Origin: Sternotherus odoratus
Lineage: Eukaryota; Chordata; Testudines; Kinosternidae
Length of the DNA stretch: 64,000 bases
Reading direction: 5' to 3'
Assembly: GCA_032164245.1 (NCBI GenBank)
Contig: JAVMKO010000009.1
Location: 78,811,212 to 78,875,211, forward strand
The position numbers were made by a program, and so were the translations under genes. This document shows, piece by piece, positions 34,360 through 46,335 of the stretch. Numbering within the stretch: the first letter of the stretch is position 1; each line of letters starts with the position of its first letter. The notes beneath the pieces are model-generated. The model worked only from the letters and a program-made list of their open reading frames with translations. It was not told the DNA's origin and did no database searches.

Positions 34360-35185
34360 CATGAAATTCACTCCTTATGTGCAGAGCCCATTTGAGATGC
34401 TCCACATCACTGAAGACTTTAAATGGTGGGGGAGCACTCATGTATAGTTGACTAGGCACCCCTCCATTGAAAGCTGCAGAAGGAGTCTCTGTACCAAGGC
34501 AACATAGAAGGACGCATGGGGTCCGTCATCCTCAACTGGAAATTCCTCACTTTTTGCACTTAATTTTCTCTTTGCCTCTTTTTGCAATTATATTATCTTT
34601 CTCCATGCATATTTTAAATTTTAAACTGTTACCTATTTCTGGAATAAAATGCAAGCAACAAAAGTATTGAGAGAAATAAAAGGGGTTGCCAATCAGAAGT
34701 GGATCAATCCCTTCTAGCGTTTGTGAAAAAAACAACAACCTGAAAAGTAATTTCTCCAAAAAAAGAGGCTTTCTGTTAAAAATGAAAGTTTTAGCACACA
34801 TAAAAAATATCACTTCTAATTGCATTTTCCAGCTGTTTGATGAAAAACAGAAAGCAAGATTTTGTTATTTTTTTTAATACATATTTTGGTTTTAAAAACG
34901 AAAGGATTTTGCTGAAATTGATTTTTGAAAACCTGAAATTTAATCAAAAACTGAAAATGTTTTCGTGGTAATGGTGCCAAAAATAAAATACAATGAAAAA
35001 ATCCCACAAATAAAACATGTGCTTTTTCCTTTAATTTTCCACAAAGAATCATTAGTATTTTTCAACCAATTCTACGCCTCACATGTACCAATGAACAAAG
35101 AATTCATTATCTGATGTCCTGAGGGTAGAAAACACTTAATCTGTTATTTTTCCATGCTTGTTTTCTAGTAAGTTACATTTTTGTG
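34360..35185. other. Intergenic; A/T-rich possible unnamed repeat
   Basis: 34680-35060 is rich in AAAATTTTC/GAAATTT words resembling the A/T-rich stretches at 56.2-56.6 and 59.68-59.85 kb. They may be one decayed dispersed family, but I could not align them confidently. Confidence 0.35.
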
Positions 35186-35190
35186 CATCC

Positions 35191-35588
35191 TGTAACAGGG
35201 TGCTGGCCCGGAGGTTCTGAGCCGGGTCCTGTTAGCCCAGCCCTGAGAGCCCCGCTCCCATTTAAGGGAATTAATTGGAGCTGGCAGGGTGTGACTCATT
35301 GCAGGTCTAAAGGAAAAACACCTGTGGGCTTTATGGGCCAGGAGGCTTTAAAAAGCTAGCAGGGAGGAAGTGCAGGAGAGGGGGAACAGGAAAGGGAGGA
35401 GCCTGTGGCTGGAGTTCCCTGTAGCTGCAGAAGTTAGCTGTCCTCCAGGGGGCTACCTGGACTGAACTGAACTGAACTGTATAGAAGTGGTGGTGGGAAC
35501 TGATACAAGGAAATTAAAGGGCCCTGGTGTTTGCACAGAAGTAGACTCCAGCTAATTTGTGGCACGAGCAGTGAAGGGCACTGTTACA
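35191..35588. mobile_element. Probable solo LTR
   Basis: 398 bp beginning TGTAACAGGGTGC and ending GGCACTGTTACA, so it opens TG and closes CA. CATCC (35186-35190) and CGTCC (35589-35593) flank it, a 5-bp duplication with one mismatch. A TATA-like 'ctttaaaaagctagcaggg' (about 35345) and GA-rich stretch sit where an LTR promoter would. A (CTGAA)n run is at about 35458-35480. No internal region or coding sequence is present. Confidence 0.7.
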
Positions 35589-35721
35589 CGTCCCAGCATC
35601 CAAGGAGATAAAATATCCTGGCACAGAATAACTTCCCAAAGGGCAACACTATTACTTTTATAAAAAGGGGATCCAATGCTTTGTTCATATAATAGTTCAG
35701 CTGAAATAACATAGGACTGCT

Positions 35722-35842
35722 TAGATCGTAAGTTCTTTGGGGCAAGGACCATAATTTGTTCCGTTTTTGTTCAGTACCTAGCACAATGTGGCCCTAACCC
35801 ATGACGGGGGTCCTACCTGTTAATGTAACACAAAAATAATGT
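35722..35842 (-). repeat. Ancient amniote interspersed repeat, reverse
   Basis: 'gtaagttctttggggcaaggaccataatttgttccg...cagtacctagcacaatgtggccctaacccatgacgggggtcctacc' is the reverse of the repeat at 16733 and 10780; this is the best-preserved copy. Confidence 0.7.
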
Positions 35843-38370
35843 TAAGAAAAACGTCATATTATGCAGCACCATTTCAAGCAATACAAATTGGAACATTTAG
35901 GCTCACCATTTTGGTTAATTAAAACACAGATTTTGGAATCTAATAGTAATAGCAATGATTTCATTAGATTTTAAAAAAATCAGTGCAATCTGTTTTTTGT
36001 TTGCATTTAAACATGCCCTGGGGTTCACTGAAAATACGGAGCATCAACAGCTAACAAGCCAGGAAGCTGATGGAGCATCACTGTGTTTTACATCCACACG
36101 GGCAATTTTGGTTGAAAAGAACCCCATCCATATTTTAAAAAGACAATAGATAACAGAAGGAAATAGCTTTAAGCCTAATTGTTATGCTTTCCCTGTTCAT
36201 TCACTGCAGTCAGCTTGACAGATGCAGATCAAATTAATGGCACACATGATAACCTGAGAAGCAAATATTCCTATTAAAATATTTCCCCAGTGTTCATAAA
36301 TCAATACTTCCCCAAACTCCCTCTCTGCCAATTAAAGAACTTTTATGCTTCCTATTAAATACAGTGAGTGTAGGTTACTATGGTGATCAATAGGAGCACA
36401 GGAAAACCTCTGATTCATCATAATTGCCCCATGTTAGACGGGAAAGAAATGCCAAACATCTGAACTGTATCTTTCAGTTTCAAAATGGCTCTTTGAAACA
36501 ACAATTGCTGTCTGGAGATATAAATCGTTTGATGAGGCCCATGTAACAGTGGATGAAGCCATCACAGAAATGAAAACGTTACAGCAGCCAATTTCTTCAG
36601 GTAGAAAGGGACTCAGCTAGGAAGAATCCCAAGGCTCGGCGGTGATTTCATTTCATAATCAGAATCCTCAGATTATTAGTCATTTTATGCTACATATTAA
36701 ACACAAGCCACTATGTGAAGAGAATGATAAGGGTTACAGATAGATCAACCAAAACTTGCCGGGCCAACCTGTCACACGTGCACATCCTGTTTATGGACAA
36801 CCCACCCCTTACTGATAAACAGAGAGAATCAAAGTTCCCACTGTGACGTGCCTTTATTTTATGAAAGAGCAGTTTATACTGCACTACAAGTGACTTCAGT
36901 GACTTCCATTAACATCCCCTGCCTTAAAACAGCTTTTATTTCCTAGCCTTTAAATAATCAATGTTGCTCTGAATCTGACTTTTAGCCTGTCATCTTTTCC
37001 TAACACGGTTTCCCTTTTGTCTTGCAATTTCTACACAGTGTTCAAAATCAAAAAGACGTGGGAAATTTACATAGACACTAAAATGGAACCTACTTAATGG
37101 AAATCCATAGGGATGAACAAGTAACGTAACACCAGTTCCTCACCCCTGACCCAGATGTTATTCTTCATTATGTTCCAAGTGACACGAATGCAAACACAAT
37201 GGAGCAATCCATCTACCATATAATAGTCACATTAATAACAGACACTAGGACGGTTTCTATATATGCCAAGCAAATCTTTCTAGAAGCTGGGATGGTTGAA
37301 CAGCACAAGACTCCATAAAGTCCACTTTGGATTTCAGTCCTGATCTACCTGTGTAATGCTTTGATATTACAGTGATGGGAATTACAGGAAAGCCTCAGAC
37401 TGCTTCAGCTCATTTTCACAGGATTGTGCTGTAGCCTGGTTTTGAAGGCTAGATATACAGTACAGAATATAGGTAGTTAGGCTCTAAGGATCCCCAGAGG
37501 AAATTTCAAAAGTGCCTAAGCAATTTAGGTGGCTACTTCCTGTTGATTTTATCTTTAGGAATCTAAATCCCTTTGGGGAAAAATCTGTCGTGAAGTGCCT
37601 AAGTCACTTCTGAAAATAGGACTTTTCTAATATTAGCAAAGAAACAAAAGAAAACTAAATGGATGTTGTCACATTTTATATTTCCTGGCCAAGCAATAAT
37701 GTTGGAGAACAGAGCTATTACAAATCCTATGAAAATGTTAGAAGTTTCATTTTACACTAAGAATTTTATAAAGTTTGAATAAAAATATGAAGAATTGTAG
37801 TTTTCAATGTAGTTCCATTGTTAAATTGTAATTTATCACATCATTAGTTCATCTTCACTATTAATTTATTATGGCTGAATTTCACCCTAGGTGAAATATT
37901 CAGCAATAATTATGTTTTGTATTAAACTCCAATGAGTAGCTTCTTATTGATTTTTAACAACTGATCTTAAGAGGAAAAAAAAAGAACAGTGAATGTTTTT
38001 AAGAGTATCTTGCTATATGGGGAGTTTCATTTAATTAATTGGCAGCTCATTTGTGTCTCAGCTCCTACAGCACTTCTGATAGGATTATAGGGAACATTCC
38101 AATGAACACTCCATTGTGTTTGATGTAGCAAGTAATTAGCTTTCAGTCGATTTCAGTTTTGACAAAACTGATCCTAGTAGCTGGAAAGTCTGAACTGTTC
38201 TTTCTAGCCCCTCTTATAAGCTTTGCAAAAACTCCAATGACTCCCCCAAAAGATGTTTCAGATCCTAAAGCCTATTTCAGATCACGGCTGAACAGTGTCA
38301 GCTCTTTGGAATATCGACTGTCTTTTTATTCTGTTTGAACAGTGCAAAAGACCAGGGGGTAATGGATCTG
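35843..38370. other. Intergenic; candidate regulatory block 36190-36600
   Basis: No gene. 36190-36600 is repeat-free and contains AATTAATG, CTATTAAA, GTTACTATGGTGATC (X-box-like), AACAATTG and TTGACAG words. 37470-37620 holds 'gtgcctaagcaatttaggtgg'-type dispersed fragments. 37900-38120 again has TTAATTAATTGG-type words. Confidence 0.4.
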
Positions 38371-38425
38371 TAATTGGGGCTCCTAGGCGCTATGTTAGTA
38401 CACATGGTTATTATTTTATTTTATG
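38371..38425 (-). repeat. Ancient amniote repeat, short reverse piece
   Basis: 'taattggggctcctaggcgctatgttagtacacatggttattatt' matches the 5' end of the family at 16733 and 35722, reversed. Confidence 0.6.
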
Positions 38426-38906
38426 TGATTTATCACCGTTTCTTAACCAACAGATTTAAATAAGACGTTTCACTGAGGGCTCAGTTGTGTAGAAGCCCCC
38501 ATATCCTCCTACATAGGCCAGAACCTACATGGGTCAAGGGATAAGCATCCACTGTTGGCTAGCTCCATCTTCTCTGGCAGAATTGGGCAGGAATTGGATG
38601 GCATCTTGGTCCGTACTTGAATGTATCAGCCCGAGATATGAAGCCATTACAGAGCAGGGAAGTAATCCACACCACCAAAATGGTGACTCTTCCACTGCAA
38701 CTGGAGGTGTACTTTCCAGTATGGGCACACATACATGTGCTATCTTTGATTGAGTGACTGCTCTCAAATTAGCAGCTTAGGTGCCGTGGTGCAGGCAGGG
38801 ACATAGGCCAGCTGGGACCTTGGGTAGTACTTGGCAGCTAGCCCATAACGCAGCTGTGGCTGCTGCAGTTACACTGCTGTCTTTAAGTGCACTAGCTTGA
38901 TAAAAC

Positions 38907-38969
38907 CTAGCACCTGTATGTCTACAAGCTAGCACCTGTATGTCTACAAGCTAGCACCTGTATGTCTAC
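38907..38969 (+). repeat. 22-bp tandem repeat, almost three copies
   Basis: Unit CTAGCACCTGTATGTCTACAAG begins at 38907, 38929 and 38951; the third lacks its last three bases. The copies are identical, so the array is young. Confidence 0.95.
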
Positions 38970-41900
38970 CCAAGCTGGAAATTATAACCCCATTTCCAAT
39001 GTAGATGTACAGTCACAATATAGTTCCGGCACAGACCATAGAATAATAATCCATCCCCAAATAAAGGTCTTTGTTATTAATCATATTTTTGTTATACATG
39101 TTCCTCACAAAACCCTGATTTTCTCTGCCCTCTTCCTTGAAGGCCTTCTGACAGAGTCACAACCTGCCAGCTGAAAAAAAGCACACAGTTCTCACATACA
39201 GACCAAGGGAGAGGTAAATCTTGAGACAGGTGCTTCCACCTCTTTTGGGCTTAGCCCGTGGGTTTCAGTACCAGGAGTCTCAAGTGCCATCGCTAGTAGT
39301 AACTATTAAAAGAATCCTGCCCCTCATCCTCTCTCTCTCTCCTTTCCCTTCTCAGCTTTAGCGTATGGTGTATTATTTCAAGGCACTTCAGTTCTGGCAA
39401 AGCAATTCCATACCAAACATCAGAGCAGTTGTAAGGGCCATGTAGCGTATAATATTTCATATGTTTCTCTGTATATCATCACTGTGAAATGCCAACATGG
39501 TCAAGAAAGGATTTAGAGGTTGTTTTTTTAGTGTCCCCTCTGAGACGAAAAATGTGCCAAGTGGAAAAGGAAAGGTGCAGAGATGGGAGCGATTTTCTAA
39601 ACAGCGATTTTCACTCAGAAATTGAATGCTTAGCATTTCATTTCCCTTGAAGTGGGGAGGTGTTCCAATGTTAGCACATCCTTTCACACTGGAACGAAAG
39701 GGCTTTATTGACAATGCCAACTTTCAAGCAAAGAGCGGAGAACAGGCAGTGGTCTTTTGAAACAGAGGTCAGGAGGGACTTTTTGGCATTCAGTGCCTAA
39801 ATACCTTTCAGAATCTGGGCCTGAATGTCTCTGAACTCATGATTCAAAATGAACCCCAGGCTAGGGTCTGAAATTTGTAGCCGGTCCCTTTTGCTATCAT
39901 GGGCCAAGCTATCATCAGCTGTTGAAAACTGTTATAGTTCCATTAGGGCATAGCTATGCTGAGTTACAAAAACTGAGAATTTGGCCCCCAGATGGTCCTA
40001 AAAGGAGGAGGGGCACTTTCAAACTGCTGATCCCAAATTTTACATGTTGGGTGTTTACATACATTGTTCTTGCTTTCCTGGAGGACATTTCATTTCTTCC
40101 TAACAGTAGCTTTTCTTTCCAAACGTCTAATCATTTAGCAGTATTTCATTATTACAAAATTGGAAAAAACATTATGTGCAAAAAACCCAACAACAGCCGA
40201 TTCATATACCCAGGCATTGAGCAACCCTTATCTTTTTGATAAGCAGAGGCAAGATTTTTTTTAAATGATAATGTAATAAAGCTACCAGACATTTTGATCA
40301 GACTTTGTTACATGAATGAAAGTAAGTTACTACTTCAGGTTCCTCTGGATCATCTAAATAATTTTGAAGGCAATAGTCTTTTTATTAACATGATGCATGT
40401 GGCTTGTACAGTGTTATTAATATAGTGTCTCTGGTCTCATGTATCGAAGAAGATTGTTCATAATGTCACCTTGCATAGTAATGTGTTTTACCCTCCTTCA
40501 ATCTGTTTTTATTTGTATTTGAGCCAATAGGAAGGGTTTTTTCTCTGCACAGGGAGGAATGCAGGCATTGCCTGGCTTTATTAGGTACTGAACTGCTGCA
40601 ACCCCATTCAAGATTTATGAACCAAATAACTATTTTACAGAAAATCTGTTAAGAAGCTTCCTTCTTCCAAATTCCCCAGAATGTTGTCTCTGTGTTATGG
40701 TGGAAAGGTGGTTTTTGTTTTGGGGTTGAGTTTTTATTTTATTTTTTTTGGGGGGGGGGGGAGGAAGGGGGCAGAATGAATATATACAATTTGTCTTTTT
40801 GTAGAAGATCTTATCATTATCCTAAATGACACCTAAATGAAATTTCTCTTCTCCTCGGAGACCTACACCAAGAGGGAAGATAATAACTCATCTTTTGCCA
40901 CACATCTCTCCTGCCTATTCTCATCAGGCATGGGTAGAATCAGGTTCACGGGATGGCTCTAATTTAATCTCCTATGTAAATGGAACTTCAAACACCTTTC
41001 CTGTGAAAGGACTACCTGGAATAAACAGGCCCCTCATTCCTCAAACACCCACTGGGCAGGGCTAGTTCCCTGTCTGAGGGAAGAAATGCAGGTTCTGTAT
41101 TCTAGTTTTTAACTAATGAGTCTCTGGTTCAGCTGAGTAGTACCTTTACTCCACTTAAACTCAATGGCCTTGACCTTAGACCACCCTACGTACTCTCTGG
41201 CTCACGAGGGGCTTCATGCAGTGAAGTAAAATAGAAGTACCTGGCAGATCTGGACCATTTCATTAGATGAACTCTGAATAATTCAACACAGTAATTCCAA
41301 ACAAGGGGAAATGAATCTTTATGTTTTTACATTTAATAATCACAAAAGTGGTCTCTGTGGAAAATTCGGGTATTGTGCTTGCTTGAGAGGTTATGGTGGG
41401 AAATGATTCTTTAGCTAGATAACCCCAAAAGCGGTATACAGAAAACGGGGCAACACTTCGAAGAGAGGAGTATTTATGTGTTTTCTCTACAAAATTTAGT
41501 CAATTTGTCACTATCGCAAACCTAGATGAAATTAAATGGTCCTCGGCAGAGTTAATATTCCAAAATTGGAGACTAAATTCAATCACAAAATGTGAAAAAA
41601 GGGATTTTATTATTGATATAACTGTACATTTCAATACAACCAACCTGACCTGTGGAGTCATTACTCATACCTTCATAATAATGTGTATGCATATGTATAC
41701 ATCGACATCTACAAATTAGATTTCTAATAGCATCCTGTGGAAGAAAACACTCTACTAAACTGGACACACTTGCATGATGGAAAATTTTAGTTTTTCTCTG
41801 AATATTTTTTCTTGCTCTGATAAGTTTAAATTCTCTGTAGCTGTGATTGCATTTGCAATTCTTCAAGGAAGATCTTCATTCCTTAACTATGGTATTTCCA

Positions 41901-42149
41901 TACTGAAATCTTGAGGGTAATATTGAGTGGCACCATGGAGGAATGAAGAATGCTAAGAGTTTCCAGACCACATATGCAGGCAAGTTGTTTTACACAGCTG
42001 ATCAGACTGCAGACATCTAGGGACAAAATTAATTGGGGCTGTAGCTTGAAGTGGTTGGTTGAAAAGTACATCTTAGTTCAGCAAAACACTGCTGTTTATG
42101 CTACTCTCTCTCTCCTGGTGCTAAAGGAGAAGTAGATAGGGAGAATCTG
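38970..42149. other. Intergenic, no gene
   Basis: 3.2 kb without recognisable genes. Low-complexity T-rich then G-rich run at 40731-40771. Dispersed 'cagtgcctaaatacctttcagaatctggg' fragment at 39795-39825. Confidence 0.45.
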
Positions 42150-42560
42150 AAGGTTGAAAATCTGAAGGTTGGAGACATTTGGGATGAAAGTGATCATGAA
42201 ATTATAGATTTCAGGATTCTAAGGAAAGAAGGACATGAGAGCAGTAGAATAAAGGGCACAAAGGACTTCACAATGCACTCTTTAACAAACTCAAAGAAGA
42301 AGGAGGTAAGATCCACTGGAAAGAAAATCTAAGAGAAAAAGAATTTCAGGAAAGTTGGCAGTTTCTCAAAGAGTCAATATTAAAAGGTGCAACAGCAAAC
42401 TATCCCAAATGTGAAGGAAAAATTAAAAGGGGCCACCACTATAGCTCCATCAGGAACTCTATAATGACCTGAAAATCTGAAAGGAATGCTACAAAAAGTG
42501 GAAACATGGACAAATTGCTAAAGAGGAGGACAAAAGTGTAGCACAAGCACGTAGGCACAT
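42150..42560 (+). mobile_element. CR1 ORF2 linker fragment, subfamily 1
   Basis: In one frame GDIWDESDHEIIDFRILRK, then after a small shift KIHWKENLREKEFQESWQFL and later YKKWKHGQIAKEEDKSVAQA. This is the region between the endonuclease and reverse transcriptase of CR1 ORF2, broken by frameshifts and stops. It covers the same protein region as the next fragment but differs throughout, so it is an independent insertion of another subfamily. Confidence 0.65.
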
Positions 42561-42561
42561 T

Positions 42562-42769
42562 AGAACATAAAATAAGAGTGGCCATACTGGGTCAGACCAA
42601 AGGTCCATCTAGCCCAGTATCCTGCCTTCCAACAGTGGCCAATGTCAGGTGCCCCAGAGGAACAGAAGGATTAGCAGGAACAGGATTAGCTCTGAACAGA
42701 AGAGCTAATCGTCAAGTGATCCATCTCCTGTCACTCATTCCCAGCTTCTGGCAAGCAAAGCCTAGGCAC
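42562..42769 (+). mobile_element. CR1-family 3' UTR repeat between the two ORF2 pieces
   Basis: 'agtggccatactgggtcagaccaaaggtccatctagcccagtatcctgccttcc' followed by 'cagtggccaatgtcaggtgccccagagg' and 'cattcccagcttctggcaa'. Plus orientation; same family as 29395. Confidence 0.65.
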
Positions 42770-43920
42770 TTAAATCACCCTGACATCTGCTGGGAGAGCA
42801 ATGCTGCAGTGCACAGAAATCCAGGTAGTTTTTGGAGAGTGGTGGGGACAATTTCCTGGTGCAAGTGCTGGAGGAACCAACTAGGGGTCATACTTCTCCT
42901 GACCCGCTGTTCACAAACAAGGAAGAATTGATAGGAGAAGTAGAAGTGGGTGGGAACCTGGGCAGCAGTAGTCATGAGACGGTCGAGTTCAGGATCCTGA
43001 CAAAAGGAAGAAAGGAGAGCAGCAGAATTCAGATCCTGGACTTCAGAAAAGCAGACTTTGACTCCCTCAGGGAACTGATGGGCAGGATCCCCTGGGGGGC
43101 TAATATGAGGGAGGAAAGAGTCCAGGACAGCTGGCTGCATTTTAAAGAAGCCTTATCTAAGGCACAGGAACAAACCATCCTGACATGCAGAAAAAATAGC
43201 AAGTATGGCAGGCGACCACTTGATTTAACAGAGAAATCTTCGGTAAGCTTAAACGCAAAAAGGAATCTTACAAGTGGAAGTGGAAACTTGGAGAGATGAC
43301 TAAGGAGGAGTAAAAAAATATTGCTCGAGCATGCATGGGGTGTAATCAGGAAGGCCAAAGCACAATTGGACTTGCAGCTAGCAAGGGATGTGGACGGTAA
43401 CAAGAAGGGTTTCTATGGGTATGTTACCAACAAGACGGTGGTCAGGGAAAGTGAATTGGGGGAGTCAACCTAGTGACAGATGATGTGGAAAAAACTGAAG
43501 TACTCAATGCTTTCTCCCCCTTCCCCCAGCTTTCACAAACAAGGTCAGCTCCCAGAGTGCTGCACTGGGAAGCCCGGTACTGGGAGATGATCAGACCTCA
43601 ATGGTGAAAGAACAGGTTAAGGACGGTTTAGAAAAGCTGGACATGCACAAGTACATGCGGCCAGATCTAATGCAGCTGAGGGTGCTGAGGGAGGTGGTTG
43701 ATGTGATTGCACAGTCATTGGCCATTATCTCTGAAAACTTGTGGTGATTGGGGGAGGTCCCGGCTGATTGGAAAAAGGCAACTACAGATCGGTCAGCTTC
43801 ACCTCTGTCCCTGGAAAAATCATGGAACAGGTCCTCAAGGAATCCATTTTGCAGCTTTTGGAGAAGCGGAAAGTGAACAGAAACAGTCAACATGAATTCA
43901 TCAAGGACAAGTTTTGCATT
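42770..43920 (+). mobile_element. CR1 ORF2 fragment, linker and start of reverse transcriptase
   Basis: A 155-codon open stretch (42832-43299) reads LVQVLEEPTRG...LFTNKEELIGEVEVGG...HETVEFRIL...LDFRKADFDSL.ELMGRIPW, the CR1 endonuclease-to-RT linker. Further down, in shifted frames, are LVTDDVEKTEVLNAF, LEKLDMHKYMRPDLM, VLREVVDVIAQSLAIISENLW and LGEVPADWKK. About 15 codons are then missing before FTSVPGKIMEQVLKESI and SQHEFIKDKF. These are the first RT motifs; the catalytic YADD box is absent. Stops and frameshifts make it a dead 5'- and 3'-truncated copy. Confidence 0.88.
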
Positions 43921-45913
43921 GTCTATTTTTCTGCTGTTTGGTCCTAGTGGAGAAGGATTTTTTTTATTTTTTTTAGCAACAGTCATGGAAATCAGTTGTC
44001 GGGCTATTATTTAAAAGTCAAGTCTTTCTTGTCTGCTCCATCAGTCCTCTTAATAAAACAGTTAAGTTCTCTCAATGCAGTAAGTCGGTTTTGATAACAT
44101 CTTACCTCAAGTGTAGGGTTATTGACCCAGATCCTCAAAAGAGTAGTTAGGCACCTAACTCCCATTGATATCAACCAGATCTGGAGTATCATGATATGCT
44201 GTTATGAAGTTTAATTTTTGTAACGTGTGTTCAGATAGCTTCACTCACACCAGCTTTGCTTGACAAGTACTCTCACTGATTTCAGTGAAACTATTTGTAG
44301 TGTAAGGTACTATTCAGTGTGATTAGTGGCATTAGAGTATGGCCTAAAATAAATCTGCTCCCAGTAATTCTGCAAAGGACTTGAATAGGAACAAGGGCAG
44401 GCTCACAATTTGGGTCATGTATAACTGCTCCGATTCAACACTTTACACCAGTGCGGTAATGGGTGTAAAACACAACCATTCACATATGACAGCATTTTAC
44501 ATCTATGTTATAGTAATGGTGTAATTAGTTACATAAGGCATAGGGCAAGGGTGAGTTGGGCCCAGAGTTTCAGAAACCACTATCAAAAGAGGTTCTATAT
44601 TAATAGGGATTTTAAAAAGCTTCCTGTTAGTTCCCATTTATTTAATGACAACATAAAATGTGAATGGACTATTTTGTGTCAGAAGGTAATCGTGCACAAC
44701 CAATTACCGCTCCTGAAAGATTTTTCCCTTGTGGCTATATTCTGTATGAGCTGATTTCAAGGAAGAAATATCACCTACAGGCTTTTCAGTGATATGCACA
44801 ACTTTATCAAGCAAGTAAGGAAAAAACCGGCAACAGATTTTGTTGATACTTCAATTAGCTTTCCAAGAAAATCAGCATCATTTGCATAGCACACTTTATA
44901 GAGTCCATGGCAGTTCTCATAATACTGATGCCATATTTGAGCGACTGAGATGGGTGGGTTCAAGGTGTTTTCTGTGAACTACTTCTGGCTGTTCTCTCAT
45001 GGGTCAGTAGAATGTTGGACTCGCACACTAATTTTGCAAAGTCTCACTCATATGCTTGGCTTTATGCAGTTCAGGTAGGCCCACTGAAGTAACAGTCCAT
45101 TAAAATCAAACTGTGCATAATCTTTGCAGATCAGAGCCTTAGATTGCAAAGGATGTAAAAGGCTGTTCAGTGAGCAACAGTATTGTAGAAAATACAGCAA
45201 AATTTGGCACTAGATTTTTCCAGTGTCTGCAACATTGACTCCTTGGCAGAATTATGCAACTGATGTGCTATTTCTGGGCATACTCTATGTCGAGGTAAAG
45301 GTCAAGATTCTGATGCCCTTACTCATTGATTTCAATGGAGCCGCTCTTGGAGTAAGATGATGCTTAATAATGAGATTAGATTCTGGAACTAGGTAAATTA
45401 TCAAAAAATAGCATTCTAGTCCTTGAAGAATTCTAATATATCTATGGGTACTAGTAATATCAATATCCACATTAACTATTTAATAGCAGCCCGGATTTCC
45501 CAGCAGGGAAAAACCTGTAAAGCAATAGTGATACTCATTTACTAATTGAGCTTTGAGTTATCACAGTGACTCTGTAAGGTAACATCTAAATATTAAAACA
45601 CAATGAAAGATGAACAGTGGAACTGTACCCAGGAACTGTTAAGTTTACTTTACTTCATCCATACACCACACTAAATTTACATTCAGTTTAACCTGATTAC
45701 ATATACATATCTATCTATATGCTTCTATGACACATGCAACTAAAATTAAGAGCAGCTTTTTGGTCTGGAATACATAATTTATGGGACATTACAGTCTGGA
45801 GTATTGGTTTAAAAATGTATATGTTAAATGCATTTATTAATGCAGGACTTTTTCATTATACATTTTAACAGCACTTATATTACGTGAAATGCTACCATTT
45901 AAGGCTGGCATCA
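43921..45913. other. Intergenic with short foldback words
   Basis: 44110-44185 ('gacccagatcctcaaaagag..gttaggcacctaactcccattga') and 45300-45345 ('tcattgatttcaatggagc') are pieces of dispersed reptile foldback repeats. No gene. Confidence 0.45.
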
Positions 45914-45965
45914 TCAGCCACCTAATACTTAGAGTGTTAGGTGGCTGACACTCTAATACTTAGAG
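45914..45965. repeat. 12-bp-arm hairpin with a direct repeat
   Basis: TCAGCCACCTAA (45914-45925) and its exact complement TTAGGTGGCTGA (45937-45948) enclose an 11-bp loop. AATACTTAGAGTG occurs in the loop and again after the stem (about 45956). Confidence 0.9.
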
Positions 45966-46235
45966 TGACCCAATCCCCGTCAATTAGGCTGTCATTTACT
46001 GCACCTAATACACTTCTAGGCCAGAAGAACTGGCTGTGATTTCTTCTTCAAATATGCTACCAGCCTCTGCTGGCCCCAGTGAAAGAGACCAGGAACACAG
46101 CAAAAGCCAGTCTTCTACATGGCAATGAAAAACTCCAATCCCTAATCAATGTCTCAAATTCTCTGGTAGCTCTACCTGCCCTATATTACTTTGCCACTGT
46201 AGTACTGTTAGATGCTGTGTCTGTATTTGACTCAC

Positions 46236-46335
46236 AGCATCTGTGATTTAGTTGGGGTTAGCCCTGCTTTGAGCAGGGGGTTGGACTACATGACCTCCTG
46301 AGGTCCCTCCCAACCCTAATATTCTATGATTCTAA
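46236..46335 (+). mobile_element. CR1 LINE 3' terminus, plus
   Basis: 'ggggttagccctgctttgagcagggggttggactacatgacctcctgaggtccctcccaacc' ending TATTCTATGATTCTA, the CR1 terminal 8-bp repeat. 5'-truncated. Confidence 0.9.

Noticed and set aside
42578..42931. 117-codon plus-strand frame
   Set aside because: Runs across the junction of two repeat pieces; the true CR1 frame is a different one.
43591..43986. 131-codon minus-strand frame
   Set aside because: Antisense to the CR1 ORF2 reverse-transcriptase fragment.
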